Assembly (NCBI GenBank): GCA_963678095.2
Contig: OY782746.1
Span: forward strand, 744,001-808,000
Source of the DNA: G963678095 sp963678095
GTDB lineage: Bacteria > Bacillota > Negativicutes > Selenomonadales > Selenomonadaceae
Direction: 5' to 3'
Length of the DNA: 64,000 nt
Below the pieces are notes generated by a model. That model saw only the letters and a program-made list of their open reading frames with translations. It ran no database searches and was not told the origin of the DNA. Positions 34,995 to 42,740 of this stretch are shown here, piece by piece. The position numbers and the translations under genes are program-made. Position 1 is the stretch's first letter, and each line of letters opens with the position of its first letter.

Positions 34995-35450
34995 CTATTT
35001 TCCAATATCAAGTGCCTTCATGGCCATACTCTTCGCTGTGTTTACAGCGGTTACATTTGCCTCATAAGCACGCGAAGCGGTAATCATATCTACCATTTCA
35101 TTGACAATATTCAAATTCGGCAATTCCACATAGCCATTTTTATTGGCATCAGGATGTGTTGGATCATATACCATCCGCCCCGGAGTTGAATCTTCCGTAA
35201 TGCTGACGGCGCGCACCCCATCGCCAGCCTCGCCTGCAGCTGCCCCTCGTGCCTGACTCGACAAGATCTGGGCAAACGAATTCGCCTCGCCTGTGCGAGG
35301 CTCAAATACAACAAAGCGCCGATGGTAAGGCCCCCCTGCTGCAGTCCTGGTCGTATTCACATTCGCTATATTATTGGAAATAACGTCCATTCTAAGACGC
35401 TCCGCCGTCATTCCCGACGCCGATGCATCAATAGCGCCAAACATACTCAT
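34995..35450 (-). CDS. flgC: flagellar basal-body rod protein FlgC
   Basis: Proximal rod subunit exported through the flagellar channel. The 151 residues have the rod N-terminal motif (ASASGMTAERLRMDVISNNI, ANVNTTRTAAGGPYHRR) and the C-terminal helix (LNIVNEMVDMITASRAYEAN, VTAVNTAKSMAMKALDIGK). The length is normal. A GGGGGCGGAAG sequence precedes the ATG. Follows flgB after 30 bases. Confidence 0.96.
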   Translation of the reverse strand: MSMFGAIDASASGMTAERLRMDVISNNIANVNTTRTAAGGPYHRRFVVFEPRTGEANSFAQILSSQARGAAAGEAGDGVRAVSITEDSTPGRMVYDPTHPDANKNGYVELPNLNIVNEMVDMITASRAYEANVTAVNTAKSMAMKALDIGK

Positions 35451-35480
35451 TTTACTTCCGCCCCCTTACAATTGCCTTCG

Positions 35481-35894
35481 TCATTGCCCTTTAATAACCA
35501 TTTTTGTATCATTAATATTCCCACTGATCTGCCTAGACAGAGCATCATAGTATACATTATTTTTAGCAAGTTCCGCCATTTCAATATCAATATCAACGTT
35601 ATTATTATCGGTTCGCATTGAGGTCGTCCCGTCCTCCTGGATTTGCGGCGAGATCAGTCCCTGTTCTCTAACCATTGGCAGGTGCTTGTCACGGGTACGT
35701 ACCATTGCCAGTTTCTTTGTATCATTCGTCATTTGCTCGGCCAGCAAGCTCTCAAATACGACCTCACTTTTTTTAAAATTCGGCGTATTGACATTGGCAA
35801 TATTATCGCTGATCACTGCATGACGAAGATTTGCCGCCTGCAGGCCCCGGCCCAAAACATTAATGGCGGTAGCGTTCATTATTTGATCCAGCAT
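35481..35894 (-). CDS. flgB: flagellar basal-body rod protein FlgB
   Basis: First gene of the fla/che cluster and a proximal rod subunit. The 137-residue product contains the rod motif LRHAVISDNIANVNTPNFKK and ends with VDIDIEMAELAKNNVYYDAL, characteristic of FlgB. ATG 35894 is taken because GAGGAGG lies seven to eight bases upstream; the frame also opens at a GTG five codons earlier that would include this site. It is preceded by a 379-base gap holding the operon promoter and the codY terminator. Confidence 0.95.
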   Translation of the reverse strand: MLDQIMNATAINVLGRGLQAANLRHAVISDNIANVNTPNFKKSEVVFESLLAEQMTNDTKKLAMVRTRDKHLPMVREQGLISPQIQEDGTTSMRTDNNNVDIDIEMAELAKNNVYYDALSRQISGNINDTKMVIKGQ

Positions 35895-36203
35895 AAGCTG
35901 CCTCCTCACTCGTTAATAAAAAACATAATTCAACATAAAATATTCTGCATTTTCAACTAAAATTCCTTTTAAATTCTAACACATTTTTTCGCTTCCTGCA
36001 CCATTTTAAATCCTTCTGTGATGCATAATAGTATAATAGTCTTAAGTCGCCTCGCCCTTTTGCTTTACAAATCCTTCCCAAAACAATTTTACTCCTGCAA
36101 TTGACCACTTTTCATCAGCCGGAATTCCAAAAAATATTTGTCTAAAAACGTTTCAACTGACAAAAATATTTTACCAGCCATGAAAACACAGATTTTTATT
36201 CAG
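35895..36203 (-). promoter_or_regulatory. leader and promoter region of the fla/che operon
   Basis: This stretch, very A-T rich on the minus strand, holds no convincing gene. It contains a sigma-H-like promoter (listed separately), AAGGATTT-type boxes at about 36008-36016 and 36068-36078, and TATACT/TATTAT segments near 36025-36036. It also has an imperfect inverted repeat with arms AATATTTGTC and GACAAAAATATT at 36133-36170. I see no clear sigma-28 promoter. The repeat is a possible regulator site of unknown identity. Confidence 0.5.
35972..35999 (-). promoter_or_regulatory. sigma-H-like promoter upstream of flgB
   Basis: Minus strand: GCAGGAAGC (35991-35999), an 11-base spacer, TTAGAATT (35972-35979). 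The AGGA and GAAT cores and the spacer fit the Bacillus sigma-H pattern; the flanking positions fit less well than at the nlpC and dnaG sites. The start site would lie about 70 bases before flgB. Confidence 0.5.
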
Positions 36204-36246
36204 CAAAAAAGTGCCATGAACCTGAAATTTCGGTTTATGGCACTTT
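36204..36246 (-). terminator. terminator after codY
   Basis: AAAGTGCCAT and ATGGCACTTT pair at the base of a long hairpin with an inner AACC-GGTT stem, followed by a T-run on the minus strand. It lies 28 bases below the codY stop and separates codY from the flagellar promoter region. Confidence 0.9.
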
Positions 36247-36273
36247 AGTAAAGCAGGGAAATAAACGCAGACG

Positions 36274-37050
36274 TTATCTCTTCAGTTTTTGAACTTCTTC
36301 CAGCAGGTGTTCATTGAGAACCTTAATATACGTTCCCTTCATGCCAAGGGATTTAGATTCAATGACACCGGCTGACTCAAACTTACGCAGGGCGTTGACA
36401 ATGACCGAACGGGTAATGCCGACACGATCAGCAATTTTTGAAGCCACCAGCAAGCCTTCTGTCCCATCGAGTTCACCAAGGATATTGATTGCCGCTTCAA
36501 CTTCTGAATAAGACAGTGTTGCCAGCGCAATCTGAACCGTCGCTTTTTTACGCGCTTCGATTTCGATTTTTGCCGTATGATCGCGCAGCATTTCCATACC
36601 GACTACCGTCGCGCCATATTCGGCAAGAATCAGATCCTCGTCAGTAAATTCTTCATCAAACTTTGCTACAATCAAGGTTCCGATACGTTCGCCAACACCA
36701 TAAATCGGCACAATCGTCGTATTCTTGCCGTTAAACATGCATTTTGTGTCCTCCGTAAAAGCACACATACCTGTCTTCGAGCGCAAGTTAGGCGAGGTTT
36801 CATCCATCTTCAGCAGCCAATTTACATAGTGACGGGGAAATTCGCCTTGATTGATTACTTTGTCAACCATCAGATCGCATTCAAAATCATCAATAAATGC
36901 ATAGCCGAAAATTTTCCCTTTCTTGCTGGCAATATAGACATTGGCGCCAATTACATTGCTGAGAACGCGTGAAATTCCATCATATTCAACGCTTTCTGAT
37001 TTTTGCAGTAATTTATTGATTTTTCTTGTTCTTTCGAGTAAAGTTGCCAT
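36274..37050 (-). CDS. codY: global nutritional regulator CodY
   Basis: Repressor that senses branched-chain amino acids and GTP and controls stationary-phase, nitrogen and motility genes in Firmicutes. The 258 residues have an N-terminal GAF domain (MATLLERTRKINKLLQKSES, VIGANVYIASKKGKIFGYAF) and a C-terminal winged helix with the recognition segment VASKIADRVGITRSVIVNAL. ATG 37050 follows AAAGGA. A longer frame to 37131 covers the leader hairpin and is rejected. It lies between hslV and the fla/che cluster, matching Bacillus gene order except that hslU is missing. Confidence 0.96.
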   Translation of the reverse strand: MATLLERTRKINKLLQKSESVEYDGISRVLSNVIGANVYIASKKGKIFGYAFIDDFECDLMVDKVINQGEFPRHYVNWLLKMDETSPNLRSKTGMCAFTEDTKCMFNGKNTTIVPIYGVGERIGTLIVAKFDEEFTDEDLILAEYGATVVGMEMLRDHTAKIEIEARKKATVQIALATLSYSEVEAAINILGELDGTEGLLVASKIADRVGITRSVIVNALRKFESAGVIESKSLGMKGTYIKVLNEHLLEEVQKLKR

Positions 37051-37107
37051 TCCTAGATCTTCCTTTCGATTCTCTGTTTTATCATTTAAGGGGTGAATTA
37101 ACCTTGT

Positions 37108-37133
37108 AAATGCAGCTACAGTCCTCTGCATTT
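37108..37133 (-). other. stem-loop in the codY leader
   Basis: AAATGCAG and CTGCATTT pair around a ten-base loop on the minus strand, just below the codY -10 box and so at the very 5' end of the transcript. It may protect the mRNA or act in regulation. No T-run follows. Confidence 0.5.
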
Positions 37134-37137
37134 TTAT

Positions 37138-37146
37138 ATTCTACCA
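37138..37146 (-). promoter_or_regulatory. extended -10 promoter of codY
   Basis: The minus strand has TGG directly before TAGAAT (37138-37143), an extended -10 element; no good -35 is present at 16-18 bases (TATGAT is the nearest). The start site would be near 37132, giving a leader of about 80 bases. Confidence 0.6.
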
Positions 37147-37181
37147 TATTTTTATAAATAATCATATATTTTGATTAATAT

Positions 37182-37196
37182 TATTTTTTGAAAATT
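37182..37196 (-). promoter_or_regulatory. CodY-box-like site upstream of codY
   Basis: AATTTTCAAAAAATA differs at two of 15 positions from the CodY consensus AATTTTCWGAAAATT. It lies about 40 bases above the codY -10 box. The region is A-T rich, so a chance match is possible. Autoregulation of codY is the inference. Confidence 0.45.
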
Positions 37197-37220
37197 TGTA
37201 TCATTCTATAACAGGTGACA

Positions 37221-37781
37221 TCAGCCCGGCTGTCTCTGCAGATTCCCCTGTTCGATCTCCTCCACCTTTATATTGTGATTCGTATAGACACAGATGTCAG
37301 CCGCAATGGACAAGGCTTCCCTGGCAATCGAGGCGGCATCGAGATCGGTATGCTTTACCATAGCCCGCGCAGCCGCCAGCGCATAAAAGCCGCCTGACCC
37401 AATTGCTGCGACATCCCCGTCAGGCTCTATAACCTCACCACTGCCCGAAAGCAGCAACAACGACTCTCCATCCGCAACGAGCAGTAGCGCTTCCAGCCGC
37501 TGCAAAGCGCGATCCGTACGCCACTGCTTTGCCAGTTCAATCGCCGCGCGCATCAGATTGCCATTAAACTCCTCCAGCCTGATTTCAAATTTTTCAAACA
37601 AGGTAAAGGCATCGGCGACAGAACCGGCAAACCCGGCAATGACTTTGCCATGATAGAGCCGGCGAACCTTGCGCGCATTGACCTTCATGATGGTGTTTTC
37701 TCCGAAGGTCACCTGTCCGTCGCCGGCAATTGCCGTCTTTCCCTTATGTTTTACTGCGACAATCGTTGTCGAACGAACCAT
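37221..37781 (-). CDS. hslV: ATP-dependent protease proteolytic subunit HslV (ClpQ)
   Basis: Threonine peptidase that forms a double hexamer and normally works with the HslU ATPase. The 186 residues begin MVRSTTIVAV; removal of the short leader would expose the catalytic Thr. Conserved segments GKTAIAGDGQVTFGENTIMK, VRRLYHGKVIAGFAGSVADA and AIGSGGFYALAAARAM are intact. In Bacillus the order is xerC-hslV-hslU-codY; here hslV is followed directly by a 170-base gap and codY. The unfoldase partner must be elsewhere or lost. The start has AGAGGAGAG upstream. Confidence 0.96.
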   Translation of the reverse strand: MVRSTTIVAVKHKGKTAIAGDGQVTFGENTIMKVNARKVRRLYHGKVIAGFAGSVADAFTLFEKFEIRLEEFNGNLMRAAIELAKQWRTDRALQRLEALLLVADGESLLLLSGSGEVIEPDGDVAAIGSGGFYALAAARAMVKHTDLDAASIAREALSIAADICVYTNHNIKVEEIEQGNLQRQPG

Positions 37782-37804
37782 GATGATTCTCTCCTCTTTG
37801 CCAC

Positions 37805-39115
37805 TCAGAGCTGCGATTTAAACGAGGTCAGTGATGCCAGTGCCCGCTCGGCAATGGCCTGTTTTTTGAGTTTTTTATCACGAATTTTTTCAGTCAGTGC
37901 CGGCATGAGCCCGAAATTAACATTCATTGGCTGAAAATGCTTCATATCAGCGGTTGTGATGTAATGGCACAGCGCTCCATGCGCCGTCTCTGGCGGAAAC
38001 ACCACCGGATCAAGGCCCTTGACCAGGCGGGCCGCATTGATTCCAGCCACCAATCCTGAGGCCGCAGACTCCACATAGCCTTCAACGCCGGTCATCTGCC
38101 CGGCAAACAGCAAGTGCTTATGACCTCGCAGCTGCATGGTAGGCGCCAGCAGCTGCGGCGAATTGATAAAGGTGTTACGGTGCATAACCCCATAGCGGAC
38201 AAACTCCGCCTGTTCAAGTCCCGGTATCAAGGAAAATACCCGTTTTTGTTCGGGCCATTTTAAATGCGTCTGAAATCCGACAATATTATAAAGGCTACCG
38301 GCAGTGTTGTCCTGGCGCAGCTGAACAACTGCATGTGGGCGCTGCCCCGTCACCGGATGTTCAAGACCAACCGGTTTTAACGGTCCAAACAGCAGCGTGT
38401 CGATGCCGCGGCTGGCCATTTCCTCAACCGGCATACAGCCTTCAAAAAACTTTTCTTTTTCAAAATCCTTGGTCGGTGTCCGCTCCGCCGTGGTAAGTTC
38501 CTGCCAAAAGCACTCATATTCGTCCTTACTCATCGGACAATTAATATAGGCAGCTTCTCCTTTGCCATAACGCGAAGCCTTATAGGCTTTTGTCATGTCA
38601 ATTGACTCCCGGACGACAATCGGCGCTGCGGCATCGTAAAAATATAAATACTCCTGGCCTGTCAGGGCCGCAATATCTGCCGCCAGTGGTTCTGATGTCA
38701 GCGGTCCACTGGCAATCAAGACCACAGCATCGTCTGCGACTGGTATTGTTTCGATTTCTTCATGAATGACTTTTATCAGTGGATGATTCTTCACCTTTTC
38801 CGTCACGGAACGGCTGAAGCCTTCCCTATCGACCGCCAGCGCTCCGCCCGCCGGAACTGCATGAGCATCCGCTTCGGTCAAAATGAGCGAATTGAGGCGA
38901 CGCATTTCTTCCTTGAGTACACCGACCGCGTTTTCCAGCCCGGCACCACGCAGTGAATTACTGCAAACAAGCTCCGCAAAATCAGCGGTCTTATGTGCCG
39001 GCGTGGATTTTTTCGGACGCATTTCGTAGAGTTCTACCTCTATATCCTGGCTGGCAATCTGCCAGGCGGCCTCGCTGCCAGCCAGGCCGGCACCAACAAT
39101 AATTACTTTCTTCAC
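37805..39115 (-). CDS. trmFO: methylenetetrahydrofolate-tRNA-(uracil-54-C5)-methyltransferase TrmFO
   Basis: FAD enzyme that makes ribothymidine at position 54 of tRNA using methylene-tetrahydrofolate, formerly called Gid. The 436 residues begin with the FAD-binding VIIVGAGLAGSEAAWQIA and contain ELVCSNSLRGAGLENAVGVL, YLYFYDAAAPIVV and LLFAGQMTGVEGYVESAASG, all diagnostic. The start is GTG 39115 with GGAGGAAG upstream. It lies after topA, as in many Firmicutes. It also links to the folate genes of the window by substrate. Confidence 0.96.
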   Translation of the reverse strand: MKKVIIVGAGLAGSEAAWQIASQDIEVELYEMRPKKSTPAHKTADFAELVCSNSLRGAGLENAVGVLKEEMRRLNSLILTEADAHAVPAGGALAVDREGFSRSVTEKVKNHPLIKVIHEEIETIPVADDAVVLIASGPLTSEPLAADIAALTGQEYLYFYDAAAPIVVRESIDMTKAYKASRYGKGEAAYINCPMSKDEYECFWQELTTAERTPTKDFEKEKFFEGCMPVEEMASRGIDTLLFGPLKPVGLEHPVTGQRPHAVVQLRQDNTAGSLYNIVGFQTHLKWPEQKRVFSLIPGLEQAEFVRYGVMHRNTFINSPQLLAPTMQLRGHKHLLFAGQMTGVEGYVESAASGLVAGINAARLVKGLDPVVFPPETAHGALCHYITTADMKHFQPMNVNFGLMPALTEKIRDKKLKKQAIAERALASLTSFKSQL

Positions 39116-39129
39116 GTTCTTCCTCCATA

Positions 39130-41436
39130 TTACGTTGAAGCTTCGGCCGGATCTGCGGCCGGCTTCTTTGTTTTCGTCTTTGTCTTCGGCGACGCTTTGG
39201 CCTTAACAGTCTTTTTCGGCGCTGCTTTTTTCTTTGGCGCAGCCTTTTTTGCTTCATTTTCTTTTTCAGCTACCTGCGCTTCTACAGCAGCTGCGGCATT
39301 TTTAGCCTTGGCTTCCGCCTTCTCTTTGATCTTGTCGAGCTCTTTATTAATCGGATGGTCTTTGCGGCTTTCACAGGCCTCATTGCTGCAATACAGCATG
39401 GCCCTGCCGTTTTTATAAAAATGACGCAGCATAAAGGCACCGCAGGTTTCACAGGCTTCCTTTTGCGGTGCATCCCAAGTCACATAATCGCACTGCGGAT
39501 AGTTTTTGCAGCCATAAAAAGGACGTCCGCGTTTTGTTTTTCGTTCGACAATACTGCCGCCACATTTTGGACAATCAACCCCGGTTTCTTTTAAGAGCGG
39601 TTTTGTATTGCGGCAGTCCGGAAAACCTGGACAAGCCAAAAACTTTCCATACCGACCCTGCTTGACGACCATCATGCGCCCGCACAGTTCGCATGCGACA
39701 TCAGAAACTTCAACCGGCAATTCAACATGGCCAATTTCTTCTTCTGCGTGCTCAAGCGTCTGGGCAAACGGCCCATAAAATTTACCGAGCAGCTCATTTT
39801 TTTCAATCCGGCCCTCAGCAATTTCATCGAGTTCATTTTCCAGTCCGGCAGTAAATTTTGCATCGACAATCGATTCAAAATACTGTTCCAACATATCAAC
39901 GACAACAAAGCCAAGCTCTGTCGGCTCGAATTTCTTCTCAACCCGGATGACGTAGCCGCGGGCAAGAATCGTCTCTATGATCGGCGCATATGTACTCGGT
40001 CGCCCAATATCGCGTTCCTCAAGCGTCTTAACCAGTGAGGCTTCGTTATAGCGCGGTGGCGGTTCTGTAAAATGCTGCTGCGGGTCAATGTGCTCTAAGG
40101 TAAGAGTCTCAAGTTCTGCTAGTTCCGGCAACAAAACATCCTTTTCCTTTTTTCCCTTGGCTTCACTGTAGACAATCGTAAACCCGTCAAACTTCAGCTG
40201 AGAACCATTCGCCCGGCAGCCATACCGACCGGCAGCAATCGCCACACTGAGTGTATCATAGATCGCCGGCATCATCTGACTGGCTAAAAAGCGCTGCCAG
40301 ATCAGTGTATACAGTTTTAATTGATCTTTCGACAGATATTTTTCCAAACTGTCCGGCGTAAAATTAACACTCGTCGGACGAATTGCTTCATGTGCATCCT
40401 GCGCTTTTTTGCTAGAGACATAGACAGGGGCCTTTTCCGGCAGATAAGCCTTGCTGAAGGCATCTTCAATATATTCCCGGGCTTCTGCCTGCGCTACTTC
40501 CGAAATACGGGTCGAATCCGTACGCATGTAAGTAATCAGACCAACCGGGCCCTTTTTCCCGATCTCCAGCCCTTCATAGAGCTGCTGGGCCAGCATCATT
40601 GTCTTACGCGAGGTAAACCCCAGCTTGCGCGAGGAATCCTGCTGCAGGCTGCTGGTAATAAACGGCGCTGACGCTTTGCGCTGGCGCTGGCGTTTTTTTA
40701 CTTCCTGAACGATAAACGATTGCTGCTCTATTTCACGGACAATCGCCGTTGCCGCTTCCTCATTGCCAATTACCGGTTTTTCCCCATCAATACTGGTAAG
40801 CTCAGCTTCAAACAGCGGCGATTTGTCCTTTCTCAGTTTCAGACCGACCGACCAGTACTCTTCAGAAACGAAACTCTGTATTTCCTTTTCCCGGTCGCAG
40901 ATCAGCTTTACTGTGACCGACTGCACGCGTCCGGCACTGAGCCCCTTGCGTATTTTTCGCCAAAGCAGGGGACTAAGCTTATAGCCGACGATACGATCCA
41001 GCATCCGGCGCGCCTGTTGTGCATCTACCCGATCGAGATTGATCGGACGCGGATTCTTTACTGCCTCCTGAATTGCCGGTTTCGTAATCTCATTGAATAC
41101 AATCCGGCAGTCTTTGGTTTCATCAAGACCAAGAATATAAGCCAAATGCCAGGCAATTGCTTCTCCCTCACGGTCAGGGTCAGATGCCAGATAGACAGTA
41201 TCTGCATTTTTGGCTTCCTTTTTCAAAGCCTTAATCAAATCGCCTTTGCCACGAATATTGATGTACTTGGGCGCAAAATCATTGTCCACATCAATTCCAA
41301 ACTGACTCTTCGGCAAATCCCGGAGATGCCCCATCGAGGCCCGCACAACATAATTTTTCCCCAAATATTTTTCTATCGTTTTGGCTTTCGCCGGTGATTC
41401 TACAACTACCAGTGTTTTCTTCTGTGCTTTCTTCAC
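39130..41436 (-). CDS. topA: DNA topoisomerase I
   Basis: Type IA topoisomerase that relaxes negative supercoils. The 768 residues show an N-terminal TOPRIM domain (LVVVESPAKAKTIEKYLG, YLASDPDREGEAIAWHLA) and the active-site Tyr in VGLITYMRTDSTRIS. Three C-terminal Cys4 zinc ribbons follow (CELCGRMM/CPGFPDC, CPKCGG/CKNYPQC, CETCGAF/CSNEAC). After residue 700 there is a Lys/Ala/Pro-rich tail (KKAAPKKKAAPKKTVKAKAS), probably a nonspecific DNA-binding extension. The start is GTG, overlapping the dprA stop. Confidence 0.97.
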   Translation of the reverse strand: MKKAQKKTLVVVESPAKAKTIEKYLGKNYVVRASMGHLRDLPKSQFGIDVDNDFAPKYINIRGKGDLIKALKKEAKNADTVYLASDPDREGEAIAWHLAYILGLDETKDCRIVFNEITKPAIQEAVKNPRPINLDRVDAQQARRMLDRIVGYKLSPLLWRKIRKGLSAGRVQSVTVKLICDREKEIQSFVSEEYWSVGLKLRKDKSPLFEAELTSIDGEKPVIGNEEAATAIVREIEQQSFIVQEVKKRQRQRKASAPFITSSLQQDSSRKLGFTSRKTMMLAQQLYEGLEIGKKGPVGLITYMRTDSTRISEVAQAEAREYIEDAFSKAYLPEKAPVYVSSKKAQDAHEAIRPTSVNFTPDSLEKYLSKDQLKLYTLIWQRFLASQMMPAIYDTLSVAIAAGRYGCRANGSQLKFDGFTIVYSEAKGKKEKDVLLPELAELETLTLEHIDPQQHFTEPPPRYNEASLVKTLEERDIGRPSTYAPIIETILARGYVIRVEKKFEPTELGFVVVDMLEQYFESIVDAKFTAGLENELDEIAEGRIEKNELLGKFYGPFAQTLEHAEEEIGHVELPVEVSDVACELCGRMMVVKQGRYGKFLACPGFPDCRNTKPLLKETGVDCPKCGGSIVERKTKRGRPFYGCKNYPQCDYVTWDAPQKEACETCGAFMLRHFYKNGRAMLYCSNEACESRKDHPINKELDKIKEKAEAKAKNAAAAVEAQVAEKENEAKKAAPKKKAAPKKTVKAKASPKTKTKTKKPAADPAEAST

Positions 41437-42527
41437 AAAGCATCCTCCTTGACTGCACGAATATACTGTCGCGGAGCGTATTCTGTAACCAGCCCGCGCA
41501 ACTGCATCTGCAGTAAGATAAAAGCAATGTTTGACACATCACTTCTTAATTTACAAATAATTTCATCAAGCGTTATCGCTTGCTCTGGCGACAGCAGGGC
41601 ATAAACGGCAGCCTCCTCTGCTGACAGGCACAACGTATCCGTCCTCAGACAATCCTGCTGCTGCCACGGATACTCTTCCATGACATCTGCCGCACTGCAG
41701 ATAAGCTTTGCTCCCTGCTGGATCAGACGATTGCAACCGACACTCTGGCTGGAATAGATGCTGCCAGGGACAGCAAAAACATCCCGACCTTCATTCAGAG
41801 CCATTTCTGCCGTAATCAAAGCACCGCTTTTCTCGGCAGCTTCCACGACAACCGTCCCCTGCGCAAGCCCGCTGATAATACGATTGCGCGCCGGGAAAAA
41901 TCCCGGCTGCGGAACGGTCCCCGGCGGATATTCTGAAAGCACTGCCCCATTTGCAGCAATTTCTTGCAAAAGCATTTTATTTTCCGGCGGATATGCATAA
42001 TCGATGCCACAACCGAGAACCGCTATGGTGCGCCCGGCACGCAGAGCTCCACGGTGGGCGGCTGTATCAATTCCCCTGGCAGCACCGCTCACGACAACCA
42101 CCGACTGTTTTGCCAGTTCTTCCGCAATGTTTTCCGCCGCACTGCAACCATAAGCGGAAGGGCGCCGGGAGCCTACTACAGCAATACTCCCGGAAGCAAG
42201 CGCCAACTCGCCACGGTAAAAGAGCACCGCTGGCGGGTTGTATATGCTTTTTAGCAGCGATGGGTACTGCGCTTCCTGCAGGGTACAGAGTTTAACTCCA
42301 GACCGTTCCCATTTTTTTGCTAATGCCTGGGTATCAATTGCCGGTTGGCGGCGGAAACCCTCGAAGGCCTGCAACCCTTTGCGATCCAGACACCCGCTGT
42401 CCCGTAGCTGTTCCTGCGAACTTTTCCAAACGGCCTCACCGCTGTCGAAAAAATCCATAAGCTTTTTTATCTGTGCGCTGCCAATCCCGGGAATCATCTG
42501 CAACCGTGCCCAGAAAATTTTATCCAT
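41433..42527 (-). CDS. dprA: DNA-processing protein DprA
   Basis: DprA loads RecA on single-stranded DNA taken up in transformation. The 364 residues have an N-terminal helix-hairpin-helix part (LQMIPGIGSAQIKKLMDFFD) and the Rossmann core with GSRRPSAYGCSAAENIAEEL, VVSGAARGIDTAAHRGALRA and TIAVLGCGIDYAYPPEN. A C-terminal winged-helix part is present (PEQAITLDEIICKLRSDVSN). The protein is complete. dprA is conserved in non-competent bacteria too, so competence cannot be concluded. It is cotranscribed with topA (four-base overlap). Confidence 0.95.
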   Translation of the reverse strand: MDKIFWARLQMIPGIGSAQIKKLMDFFDSGEAVWKSSQEQLRDSGCLDRKGLQAFEGFRRQPAIDTQALAKKWERSGVKLCTLQEAQYPSLLKSIYNPPAVLFYRGELALASGSIAVVGSRRPSAYGCSAAENIAEELAKQSVVVVSGAARGIDTAAHRGALRAGRTIAVLGCGIDYAYPPENKMLLQEIAANGAVLSEYPPGTVPQPGFFPARNRIISGLAQGTVVVEAAEKSGALITAEMALNEGRDVFAVPGSIYSSQSVGCNRLIQQGAKLICSAADVMEEYPWQQQDCLRTDTLCLSAEEAAVYALLSPEQAITLDEIICKLRSDVSNIAFILLQMQLRGLVTEYAPRQYIRAVKEDAL

Positions 42528-42575
42528 GCTTATCGCCGCCTGTATTTTTCAACTGCTGCTCAATTTTCACATGAC

Positions 42576-42685
42576 ATTATACCATCATACAAAGATCTCA
42601 GACAATTTGCAATATATTTCCTTACATTTTGCAGCAATTTTTCAATTACACTTTACATTATTGTCAATTCTAAATCTTTTGTCAA
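42576..42685 (-). promoter_or_regulatory. promoter region of dprA-topA-trmFO-hslV
   Basis: Two minus-strand candidates are visible. The nearer has an extended -10, TGG then TATAAT (42576-42581), with TTGTCT 18 bases before it. The farther has TTGACA (42680-42685), 17 bases, AATAAT (42657-42662), and a tandem copy of AGAATTGACAA alongside. No other gene lies in this 213-base gap. Confidence 0.65.
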
Positions 42686-42707
42686 TTCTTTTTATTTTTG
42701 TAAAATT

Positions 42708-42738
42708 TAAAGGAATGCCACAAAATGCAGCATTCCTT
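42708..42738 (-). terminator. terminator after folK
   Basis: AAGGAATGC and GCATTCCTT form a 9-bp stem with an 11-base loop just below the folK stop, followed by TTAAATTTT on the minus strand. Confidence 0.75.
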
Positions 42739-42740
42739 CG

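Noticed and set aside
35966..36003. Eleven-codon frame after GAAGGATTT in the flgB leader
   Set aside because: Too short, not hydrophobic, and the purine-rich stretch is better read as a promoter box.
35895..36203. Sigma-28 promoter before flgB
   Set aside because: No TAAA with GCCGATAA at the proper spacing was found; early flagellar genes also do not need one.
37051..37220. Search for an hslU remnant between hslV and codY
   Set aside because: The gap is A-T rich, holds the codY promoter, and shows no ATPase motif in any frame.
40720..41397. Plus-strand frame of 225 codons opposite topA
   Set aside because: Antisense to the TOPRIM region of topoisomerase I; shadow of codon bias.
42607..42640. 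Possible sigma-H promoter before dprA (AAGGAAAT with GTCTGA downstream)
   Set aside because: The -10 lacks the GAAT core, so the match is only to the -35 half.
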